Origin: Pedobacter gandavensis
GTDB lineage: Bacteria; Bacteroidota; Bacteroidia; Sphingobacteriales; Sphingobacteriaceae
Reading direction: 5' to 3'
Assembly: GCF_014172405.1 (NCBI RefSeq)
Contig: NZ_WNXC01000009.1
Coordinates: 1-64,000, forward strand
DNA: 64,000 bases
Positions 35,175 through 42,388 of this stretch are shown here, piece by piece. The stretch's first letter is position 1. Each line of letters starts with the position of its first letter. A program made the translations under genes and the position numbers. The notes beneath the pieces are model-generated. The model did no database searches. It was not told where the DNA came from and saw only the letters and a program-made list of their open reading frames with translations.

Positions 35175-36444
35175 CAGGGTTGTCATAACGGGTATGGGTG
35201 TGGTCGCACCAAATGGAGTCGGTTTAGCTCCTTTTCTTGAGGCTATTCGAACCGGTCGTTCCGGCATCACCCATCATCCGTTATTAGAAAAACTTCAGTT
35301 TTCCTGCCAGATTGCCGGAACACCCGTCCTATCGGATGCTTTAATCGCCAATTATTTCTCTGAGCTTGAATTGAGGAACTTCAACAGTTCCGGCATCCTG
35401 TATGGCGTTATCGCAGCAATGGATGCCTGGGCAGATGCTGGACTAACTATTGAACAGTCCGGAGAACCAGACTGGGATAGCGGGACAATATTTGGTAGTG
35501 GTACTACAGGAGTGGATAAATTCAGAGAGGCTATTTACAAAATAGATGATTTACAGACCCGACGCTTAGGCAGCAATGTGGTCTCACAAACCATGGCTAG
35601 TGGGATCAGCGCTTACATCGGCGGAAAACTGGGACTGGGTAATCAGGTAAGCAGTAATTCATCCGCTTGCACAACAGGCACAGAAAGCATTTTAATGGCC
35701 TATGAGCGTATCAAATCTGGTCTGGCAACAAGAATACTTGCCGGGAGTACCAGCGACAGTGGGCCTTACATTTGGGCGGGCTTTGACGCCATGAAAGTTT
35801 GCACTTTTAAACACAATGATGCACCGGAATCCGGATCCAGGCCCATGAGTGCCAGTGCCAGTGGATTTGTTCCCGGAAGTGGTGCAGGGGCCTTTGTTGT
35901 AGAATCACTGGAATCCGCATTGGCCAGAGGCGCCAGGATTTATGCAGAAATCCTTGGGGGAAACCTCAATTCCGGGGGACAAAGGGGAACTGGAACCATG
36001 ACTGCCCCAAATGCGATGGCTGTACAGCGCTGCATCCGCACTGCAATTCAAAATTCAGGGATCACAGCCAACGAAATCGACCTCATCAACGGACACCTTA
36101 CCGCCACCTCAAAAGATAGCTTAGAAATCCAGAACTGGTGCGAGGCGCTACAAAGATCTGGCGAGAACTTCCCTTATATCAATTCTTTAAAATCTATGGT
36201 CGGCCACTGCCTGAGTGCCGCTGGCAGTGTAGAGTGCGTAGCTGCTCTATTGCAGATGCAACACGACTTTATAGCCCCAAACCTCAATTGTGAAGATCTT
36301 AATCCAGAAATTACTTCGCTGATTTCTCCCTCCAAAATCCCTCAAAAACAATTACCTTTCCCTATTCGGGTACTTGCCAAAGCCAGTTTCGGTTTTGGAG
36401 ATGTCAATGCTTGTATCATTTTTAAAAAACATATTAGCAATTAA
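35167..36444 (+). CDS. Beta-ketoacyl-ACP synthase (KAS I/II type) with variant active-site motif
   Basis: 425 residues. It begins VVITGMGVVAPNGVG as in FabF. The triad is Cys168 (SSACTTGTE), His310 and His347 (MVGHCLSAAG). Around His310 the sequence is NGHLTATSKDS, whereas FabF-type enzymes usually read HGTxTxxND, so the second catalytic block is atypical though the His is kept. The glycine-rich end KASFGFGDVNACIIF is normal. It may accept an unusual acyl-ACP. A small acyl carrier protein gene follows. Confidence 0.9.
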   Translation: MANRVVITGMGVVAPNGVGLAPFLEAIRTGRSGITHHPLLEKLQFSCQIAGTPVLSDALIANYFSELELRNFNSSGILYGVIAAMDAWADAGLTIEQSGEPDWDSGTIFGSGTTGVDKFREAIYKIDDLQTRRLGSNVVSQTMASGISAYIGGKLGLGNQVSSNSSACTTGTESILMAYERIKSGLATRILAGSTSDSGPYIWAGFDAMKVCTFKHNDAPESGSRPMSASASGFVPGSGAGAFVVESLESALARGARIYAEILGGNLNSGGQRGTGTMTAPNAMAVQRCIRTAIQNSGITANEIDLINGHLTATSKDSLEIQNWCEALQRSGENFPYINSLKSMVGHCLSAAGSVECVAALLQMQHDFIAPNLNCEDLNPEITSLISPSKIPQKQLPFPIRVLAKASFGFGDVNACIIFKKHISN

Positions 36445-36508
36445 TCTGTTTGTTAGAAACACCATAAAGATCCTTAAAATGATAGCCATACCATTTCAAA
36501 ATGAAAAC

Positions 36509-36763
36509 ATGGACAGATCCTTAATACTCTCCAAATTAAAAGTCATTGTCGCCAATTACAGTCACGATAAAGACGCTTTAGAATACCTTACGGAAAGCAC
36601 CGATTTCATCAAAGACCTCAAAATCAATTCTGCAAATCTGGTAGATGTAGTGCTCGATGTAGAAGAAGAATTCGACATCGAAATCGACAACTTATCCATG
36701 GAGCGGATGTTAAATGTAAGTGCTGCACTTGAAATCATTACCGACAAATTGAAAGAAAAATGA
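36509..36763 (+). CDS. Acyl carrier protein of the polyketide cluster
   Basis: 84 residues from the ATG at 36509; an ATG at 36479 would add ten residues and cannot be excluded. The four-helix ACP pattern is clear: STDFIKDLKINSANLVDVVL, then EEEFDIEIDN. Ser41 in INSANLVD lies at the phosphopantetheine site, with Asn-Ser-Ala in place of the usual Asp-Ser-Leu. The next gene, a phosphopantetheinyl transferase, overlaps it by 4 nt and would load it. Confidence 0.85.
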   Translation: MDRSLILSKLKVIVANYSHDKDALEYLTESTDFIKDLKINSANLVDVVLDVEEEFDIEIDNLSMERMLNVSAALEIITDKLKEK

Positions 36764-37230
36764 TAGGCAATGATATTGTTGATTTGCGACAAGCGATGCT
36801 GGAAAGCAACTGGCGCAGAAAAGGGTATCTGGACAAACTATTTTCAAGAACAGAGCAATTATGGATTGAAGGAACCAGCAAGCCTACCCAAATGATCTGG
36901 TTGTTGTGGAGCATGAAAGAAGCTGCTTATAAGATCCATTCCAGAAGAAAAAACTGGCGGGCATTTGCTCCTTTAAAGCTCATTTGCCAAACATTGGAAA
37001 TCAAAGAGGAACTGGCGACAGGTAGCATACAATGTGAAAACATCACCTTCTTCAGTCAGACGATACTGGCAACGGATTTCATCCACACTGTTGTTAGTGA
37101 GCAATATCCCATGCAAGCAATTAAAGTAAATATCAGTACTTATAACCCTGGTGATTGTAGCTATAGAAGTACCGATCCGGCCACAGTGAGTCACCATGGC
37201 CGATTCCTGGCATTAGCCTACTTAAAGTAA
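36760..37230 (+). CDS. 4'-phosphopantetheinyl transferase
   Basis: 156 residues. MIGNDIVDLR carries the first metal ligand (Asp5) and WSMKEAAYKIH (residues about 50-60) carries the second (Glu54) and the CoA-binding Lys; this pair defines the Sfp/AcpS superfamily. Length is between AcpS and Sfp. It is coupled to the ACP gene (ATGA) and should convert that ACP to the holo form. Having its own PPTase suggests the atypical DSL-variant ACP is not handled by the housekeeping AcpS. Last gene of the operon, ending 3 nt from the stop of convergent ppx. Confidence 0.88.
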   Translation: MIGNDIVDLRQAMLESNWRRKGYLDKLFSRTEQLWIEGTSKPTQMIWLLWSMKEAAYKIHSRRKNWRAFAPLKLICQTLEIKEELATGSIQCENITFFSQTILATDFIHTVVSEQYPMQAIKVNISTYNPGDCSYRSTDPATVSHHGRFLALAYLK

Positions 37231-37240
37231 GCTTTACTTT
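37224..37240. terminator. Small hairpin containing both convergent stop codons
   Basis: AAAGTAA at 37224-37230 pairs with TTACTTT at 37234-37240 across a three-base loop. The stop codons of the PPTase and ppx genes are the arms themselves. The stem is AT-rich and weak, so its role as a terminator is uncertain. Confidence 0.4.
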
Positions 37241-38118
37241 ATTAAATTTTCTTCAATCAAAAGATTAATAATACCATCCGCAAGTCCAACTTTAGGCACA
37301 TAAATCTGCTTAATCCCTGTCCATTTCAACAGCGTGATATAAATCTCACAAGCTGGAATAATTACATCCGCACGGTCTGGATTTAATCCAAAAACCTGAA
37401 TTCTCTCTTTTAAAGAATGACTGTTCAAGTTGTTATAAAGCGTTTTTAGTTTGATAAAAGACATTGGCATCCCTTCTTTCTCGTCAGACATGCGGTACAG
37501 TTTATTGATGTTTCCACCAGTACCAATGGCTGCTAGATTTTTAAGTGATTTCGTGTTTTCTTTTACCCATAATTTCATCTCTTCCCAAGTTTCTTCCCTA
37601 TCCTGGTTGTCAAGAATTCTTATCGTTCCAATGTCAAAAGACTTGGAAGCTACTGGAATTCGATTCACAAACACGGAAAGTTCTGTACTTCCTCCACCCA
37701 CATCAATATATAGGTAACTCTTTTTATTGTCCAGAGTCTCTTCTATATGATTTGCGTAGATGATATTTGCTTCCCTTTGACCATGGATAATTTCCAGATT
37801 CAGGTCGCATTTTTCCTTCACCTGTTTGATGATTTCTCCTCCATTTTCTGCTTCACGCATTGCTGAGGTGGCACAAGCCAGGTATTTACTGACATGATAA
37901 ACATCCATCAGGTTTTTAAATGCCAGCATGGTTTTTAGTAAATCCTCTGTCTTTCTTTTGGAGATGCGATGATCTAGAAAAGCATCATCTCCCAAACGCA
38001 AAGGAACCCTGATTAATGTATTTTTCTTAAAGCCGAATCCTTCCTCAGTTTTAGTGATGTCAGCAATTAACAACCTGACGGCATTGGATCCTATATCTAT
38101 AGCAGCATATCTAAGCAT
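37234..38118 (-). CDS. ppx: Exopolyphosphatase, Ppx/GppA family (short form)
   Basis: 294 residues, the catalytic ASKHA-fold part only; E. coli Ppx is about 510. RYAAIDIGSNAVRLLIADI is the phosphate 1 loop, YLYIDVGGGSTELSVF the phosphate 2 loop, and AAIGTGGNINKL and GLADGIINLL follow. It would cleave terminal phosphate from polyphosphate or hydrolyse pppGpp. It lies 5 nt downstream of ppk1 and is certainly co-transcribed. Short single-domain forms are usual in Bacteroidota. Confidence 0.9.
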   Translation of the reverse strand: MLRYAAIDIGSNAVRLLIADITKTEEGFGFKKNTLIRVPLRLGDDAFLDHRISKRKTEDLLKTMLAFKNLMDVYHVSKYLACATSAMREAENGGEIIKQVKEKCDLNLEIIHGQREANIIYANHIEETLDNKKSYLYIDVGGGSTELSVFVNRIPVASKSFDIGTIRILDNQDREETWEEMKLWVKENTKSLKNLAAIGTGGNINKLYRMSDEKEGMPMSFIKLKTLYNNLNSHSLKERIQVFGLNPDRADVIIPACEIYITLLKWTGIKQIYVPKVGLADGIINLLIEENLIK

Positions 38119-38123
38119 TGGCT

Positions 38124-40181
38124 TTATTGGTGTTTATTTTTTAAGTAATTATAAGTCTGAACCTGCGCTCTAACCTTTGTCTTGATTCTATTTTTATGGT
38201 ATTTATTGTTGTTCAATTTGGTGATGTCTCGGGCCTTTACATTGTCCTGAAGCTGGAATTCTATGATGTCACGGATTTCTTGTTTCACTTCTTTATCCAA
38301 CACCGGAAAACCTACTTCTACGCGATGCTCGAAGTTCCTGCTCATTAAATCTGCCGAAGAAAGAAACATTTCTTCTTTACCATTATTCCCGTAAATGAAA
38401 ACCCGGGCATGCTCCAGAAACTTATCGATGATACTGATGACGGTAATATTTTCACTAAAACCAACAATCCCAGGCACCAGGGTACAGATCCCTCTCACAA
38501 TCATCTTGATTTGCACGCCTGCATTACTCGCCTCGTATAATTTCTCTACCATCCCCTCATCCGCCAAACTATTTACCTTAAATATCATGTAAGCAGGTTT
38601 ACCCGATTTGGCAATCTTAATCTCCCGATCAATCAATTGATAAAACTTGGTTCGTGTTTCCAGCGGCGAAACGATCAAATGTTTAAATCCACTAACTACC
38701 GTCTTTTTATTCAAGCCATCAAAAAGTTTTACCAAATCTTGTGTAATCTCTCTTTTTGCAGTAAAGATGCTATGATCGCAATAAATGCCTGCAGTTTTTT
38801 CATTGAAATTACCGGTAGCCAGGTTGGCATAATATACTGCTTTCCCTTTCTCCATTCTTTTAACCAGGCAGATTTTCGAATGTACTTTATAATCTGTCAG
38901 ACCATAATTTACATTCACCCCTTCTTCTTTTAATCTGGTGCTCCAGAAAATATTCGCTTTTTCGTCAAACCTTGCTTTCAACTCTACCAGGCAATTCACC
39001 TTTTTACCGTTTTTAGCGGCATTGATCAAGGCATTGACCACCTTTGAGTTTTCTGCAAGACGATACAACGTAATGTTAATCTCTGTAACCTTTGGATCAA
39101 TTGCTGCTTCCCTTAAAAACAAAATGATATAATCATAAGATTGATAAGGCAGGTTTACCAGGTAGTCTTTTTCTGCAAGCTTATTGAAAATACTTTCTGT
39201 ACGGTGTAAGCCCGCAACTTTCAAAGGTACATTTGGTGGGTATTCCAGCTCTTTTCCTCCAACATTTGGGAAGGCAATAAAATCGCCAAAACGGTGGTAT
39301 CTATTTCCTGGAATCAGGCTTTCCGCTTCGATTTTCATTTTATTCAGCAATACAGTCAGCATCTCGAAAGGCATTTCCGTATCGTACAAAAGTCGCATAG
39401 GTTTACCTCTTTTACGCTTATCCAGACTGCTCTTTAATTCTTCAATAAATTTATCACTGACTCTTTTATCGATATCTAATTCTGCATCTCTGGTCAATTG
39501 TATAGAATAGGCATCAATTACATCGTAATTAAACACATAAAAAATATCATCGAGGCAATATTTAATGATATCCTCCGCCAAAATGATAAACTTTAATCCA
39601 TTAGTTTCTGGTAACACCAGAAACCTTGGAAGGTTTGGTGGCAATTCTATCAGCGCGTACCTTGCACTGGTTTTAGAGGATGCCTTAGAAAGACGTACAA
39701 AGAAATATAGATACCGATCTTTTAATTCCGGAAATGGCTTTTCCAGATCTATCATGATGGGCACCAGATTAGAAAGGATTTTATCCCTAAAATGGTTCCT
39801 TACAAACTCTCCTCTAGCCACGTTGAGCTGCGTCTCATTGAGGATAAAAATCCTGTTTTGCGCCAATTCATTGATCAGGGTAGCCTGAAACAGCAGCTCG
39901 AACTTCCGCTCCTGTTTCACCACAATATTCTTTATTTCATTTAAGATCTTTTTAGGGTTGAATCCTAGTAAGGCCTTTGCTTTTTCATTTAAATTGGCCA
40001 ACCGGCTCATGGTAGCAACTCTTACCCTATAAAACTCCTCCAGATTGGAAGAGAAGATAGAAAGAAATTTAATCCGCTCTATCAAGGGTACAGTTTCATC
40101 TGCCGCTTCCTGCAAAACCCGCTCGTTAAAATATAACCAACTGATCTCTCTGTTTAGGAATGGTGCCTTTTTTCTTGTCAT
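38124..40181 (-). CDS. ppk1: Polyphosphate kinase 1
   Basis: 685 residues with all four domains: N-terminal FLNREISWLYFNERVLQEA, the head domain with RVRVATMSRL, and two phospholipase-D-like C-terminal domains. The phospho-acceptor His is His434 in VHSKICLV; the second conserved His is His591 in EHARVFIYGN. FLSSADLMSRNFEHRVEVGFP is the terminal signature. It makes inorganic polyphosphate reversibly from ATP at the membrane. With ppx it forms the synthesis/degradation pair. A terminator ends the upstream gene, leaving only about 14 nt before the ATG, so its promoter must lie within or before that hairpin, or it relies on read-through. Confidence 0.97.
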   Translation of the reverse strand: MTRKKAPFLNREISWLYFNERVLQEAADETVPLIERIKFLSIFSSNLEEFYRVRVATMSRLANLNEKAKALLGFNPKKILNEIKNIVVKQERKFELLFQATLINELAQNRIFILNETQLNVARGEFVRNHFRDKILSNLVPIMIDLEKPFPELKDRYLYFFVRLSKASSKTSARYALIELPPNLPRFLVLPETNGLKFIILAEDIIKYCLDDIFYVFNYDVIDAYSIQLTRDAELDIDKRVSDKFIEELKSSLDKRKRGKPMRLLYDTEMPFEMLTVLLNKMKIEAESLIPGNRYHRFGDFIAFPNVGGKELEYPPNVPLKVAGLHRTESIFNKLAEKDYLVNLPYQSYDYIILFLREAAIDPKVTEINITLYRLAENSKVVNALINAAKNGKKVNCLVELKARFDEKANIFWSTRLKEEGVNVNYGLTDYKVHSKICLVKRMEKGKAVYYANLATGNFNEKTAGIYCDHSIFTAKREITQDLVKLFDGLNKKTVVSGFKHLIVSPLETRTKFYQLIDREIKIAKSGKPAYMIFKVNSLADEGMVEKLYEASNAGVQIKMIVRGICTLVPGIVGFSENITVISIIDKFLEHARVFIYGNNGKEEMFLSSADLMSRNFEHRVEVGFPVLDKEVKQEIRDIIEFQLQDNVKARDITKLNNNKYHKNRIKTKVRAQVQTYNYLKNKHQ

Positions 40182-40195
40182 GTATAAATAAAAAA

Positions 40196-40216
40196 ATCCC
40201 TGTAAAAAACAGGGAT
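40196..40216 (-). terminator. Terminator hairpin just upstream of ppk1
   Basis: ATCCCTGT at 40196-40203 pairs with ACAGGGAT at 40209-40216. On the minus strand it is followed by a seven-T run. It lies between the histone-like gene and ppk1 and may act as an attenuator for ppk1. Confidence 0.8.
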
Positions 40217-40277
40217 GCTCAAAACTGCAAATTCTATTGTTAAATCAGTGTTAATTATCACCAATTCAAGAATTAAA

Positions 40278-40296
40278 AAATAACGTCCCGTTATTA
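40278..40296 (-). terminator. First terminator after the histone-H1-like gene
   Basis: AATAACG and CGTTATT arms around a three-base loop, followed on the minus strand by a T run, 15-30 nt after the stop at 40311. Confidence 0.6.
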
Positions 40297-40310
40297 TCTT
40301 TTATCTCATG

Positions 40311-41183
40311 TTACACAGTTGTTGAATCTGTTGTTGCAGTTTTATCTAAAGCTGATGCCGCATCAGTATTCACTTTTTCTGCTTCAGCAACTTTTTCTAC
40401 CGGTTTAGCTACCGCAGGAATACTTGCTTTTTTTGCAGGTCTGCCCACACTTGCTTTAACGCCAGGAGCTTTTGCAGGAGTATTACTGGTTGCCGATTTA
40501 GCAGTTGTAGTTTTATTTACAGGGGTTTTGGTCGCTGTAGATTTAGCAGCAGGTTTAGTTGCAGCTGTTTTTGCAGCAGTCGTTTTAGCGGCTACTGGTT
40601 TTGTAGTTGCAGGTTTTGTCTTTGCAGCTGGTTTCGTTCCTGGAGTTTTAGGAGTTGCAGTTGTCTTATTCACAACTTCAGTTACTTCATTCTTCAATAC
40701 GGCCACTTTTTCTGCGGCTGTTTTTGCAGCTGATTTAGCTTTTACTGCTGCTTTTTTCAAAGGCTTAGCCAAAGCATCAGCGGCTTTTTCTTCTGTAGCA
40801 ATTGCGGCAACTTTTACACTCTGAACAACAGGCTTAGCTTTTGCTACTGCTTTCTTCACTACTTTTTTTGCTTTCTTAACTTCTTTTTCAATCTCTTTTT
40901 TGAAAGCTTTAGCTTTTTTCTCTGCTTTCTTAGTCAAAGGTTTATTGGCTTTTGCTGCCTCTTCCAATTTCGAATTCACAGCTTCTCTCACTTCAAAGAA
41001 TTTCGTAGAAAGTTTCTTTGCTACTACTTTACTCGCTTTTGCAATGTCATCGCCTATCTTCTCTGCATCATGTCCCAAATGTTTTACCACTTCGAAAAAC
41101 TTCTCACTTAGACTTTTTTCCAATTGTTTTTTTGCTGCACTTTTAGCAACTTTCTTTTCTACTCTTGATTTTTTGCCTTTCAT
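40311..41183 (-). CDS. Histone-H1-like lysine/alanine-rich protein with AT-hook
   Basis: 290 residues. The N-terminal 70 are moderately charged with a repeated KFFEV motif (SEKFFEVVKHLG and STKFFEVREAVN), suggesting two helices. Residues about 70-150 are Lys/Ala/Glu rich and likely coiled. Residues about 165-255 are A/K/T/P rich repeats of the AAK(T/P) type, as in eukaryotic H1 tails and bacterial Hc1/AlgP-like proteins. An AT-hook core, VGRPAKKA, lies near residue 245. The C-terminus is acidic. It probably binds DNA, RNA or polyphosphate. It is upstream of ppk1 in the same direction but separated by two hairpins. Confidence 0.8.
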   Translation of the reverse strand: MKGKKSRVEKKVAKSAAKKQLEKSLSEKFFEVVKHLGHDAEKIGDDIAKASKVVAKKLSTKFFEVREAVNSKLEEAAKANKPLTKKAEKKAKAFKKEIEKEVKKAKKVVKKAVAKAKPVVQSVKVAAIATEEKAADALAKPLKKAAVKAKSAAKTAAEKVAVLKNEVTEVVNKTTATPKTPGTKPAAKTKPATTKPVAAKTTAAKTAATKPAAKSTATKTPVNKTTTAKSATSNTPAKAPGVKASVGRPAKKASIPAVAKPVEKVAEAEKVNTDAASALDKTATTDSTTV

Positions 41184-41258
41184 ATTCTTTTATTTATAAG
41201 TTTTTAGGTTGATCAGATAAATAGGACACTGCTCAGTTCATATTCCTCGTTTAATGTT

Positions 41259-41266
41259 TATATTTG
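41259..41266 (+). promoter_or_regulatory. Putative -7 box TATATTTG for the YajQ gene
   Basis: An exact TAnnTTTG match; the start would be about 60 nt before the ATG at 41335. Confidence 0.5.
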
Positions 41267-41334
41267 TAATGAGCACCCATTAGGGGTTAAATCTCACTTA
41301 AATTTAATATTTTTTTTATTCTAAAGCTATAATC

Positions 41335-41826
41335 ATGCCCACTTTCGATATTGTAAGTAAAGTTGACGCGCAAACTTTTGATAACGCGATGAACAATGCC
41401 AAAAAAGAAATCCTAAATCGTTATGATTTCAATACGTCTAAGAGTACAATTGATCATGATAAGAAAACCAATCAAATCACGATCGTAACCGAAGACGATA
41501 TGCGTTTAAAAGCTATTCAAGATGCTATTATCTCCAGAATGGTTAAACAAGGACTGGATTCCAACAGTTTAGACTTTGGAAAAGAGACCTACGCTTCTGG
41601 AAATATGATCAGAAAAGAGATATCTATAAAAGAAGGTATCGACAAAGAAACTGCGAAAAAAATCGTTGCAAAAATAAAGGCGAGTGGCTTAAAAGTTCAA
41701 GCTTCGATGATGGATGACCAGGTTCGAGTACAGAGTAAGAGCATTGATGACCTACAAGGTGTCATTGCACTTTGTAAAGGCGAAGATTTCGGTCAGCCCC
41801 TACAATTCATCAATATGCGTAACTAA
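41335..41826 (+). CDS. yajQ: YajQ family nucleotide/RNA-binding protein
   Basis: 163 residues, the usual length. MPTFDIVSKVDAQTFDNAMNN, RYDFNTSKSTI and the end VQSKSIDDLQGVIALCK with FGQPLQFINMR are the family signatures (two RRM-like halves). Members bind cyclic di-GMP in some proteobacteria and can bind tRNA or GTP in others. Its function in Bacteroidota is not established. It is followed by a GNAT gene after 46 nt. Confidence 0.95.
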   Translation: MPTFDIVSKVDAQTFDNAMNNAKKEILNRYDFNTSKSTIDHDKKTNQITIVTEDDMRLKAIQDAIISRMVKQGLDSNSLDFGKETYASGNMIRKEISIKEGIDKETAKKIVAKIKASGLKVQASMMDDQVRVQSKSIDDLQGVIALCKGEDFGQPLQFINMRN

Positions 41827-41872
41827 TCATACCTCTATAATTTTTCAACCAGATACTAAAAAACACAAGCCG

Positions 41873-42313
41873 ATGGAAATTATTGACAGTGGATTTGTAT
41901 TTTCTGATGACCCTCAGAAAATCGATCCGGTTGCTATTCACCATTATTTAAGCACTCAATCTTACTGGGCACAAAATATCCCACTGGAAACCGTAAAAAA
42001 GTCGATTGCTAATTCCTTATGTTTTGGTATTTATTATGAAGGGAGACAGGTTGGTTTTGCTAGGTGGATTACCGATCGCGCAACCTTCGCTTACCTCGCA
42101 GATGTATATGTTGAAGAAATATACCGCGGACAAGGGTTATCTAAAAAACTAATGTCTTTAATGCTTTTTCATCCAGATTTACAAGGATTGAGAAGGTATA
42201 TGTTGGCTACAATGGATGCACATGGTCTATATGCACAATTTGGATTCAAACAGGTTGATCATCCAGATCGATTAATGGCTATCGTCATTAAAGATGCTTA
42301 TTTAAACAACTAA
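41873..42313 (+). CDS. GNAT family N-acetyltransferase
   Basis: 146 residues from the ATG at 41873; an upstream ATG at 41714 lies inside yajQ in another frame. ADVYVEEIYRGQGLSKKLMSLML is the acetyl-CoA pyrophosphate-binding motif (RGQGLS in the R/Q-x-x-G-x-G/A position). The end YAQFGFKQVDHPDRLM is like motif B. Substrate unknown. Confidence 0.87.
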   Translation: MEIIDSGFVFSDDPQKIDPVAIHHYLSTQSYWAQNIPLETVKKSIANSLCFGIYYEGRQVGFARWITDRATFAYLADVYVEEIYRGQGLSKKLMSLMLFHPDLQGLRRYMLATMDAHGLYAQFGFKQVDHPDRLMAIVIKDAYLNN

Positions 42314-42324
42314 TCACAGCGCAT

Positions 42325-42373
42325 AAAAAAATAAGGCCGGTTCTTCATTAAATGAAGACCGGCCTTATTTTTT
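42325..42373. terminator. Strong bidirectional terminator
   Basis: An almost uninterrupted inverted repeat: AATAAGGCCGGT on the left and ACCGGCCTTATT on the right with a CTTCAT/ATGAAG inner stem, flanked by A6 and T6. It separates the convergent GNAT gene and the conserved unknown gene. Confidence 0.93.
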
Positions 42374-42388
42374 ATATTTCAGAACGCT

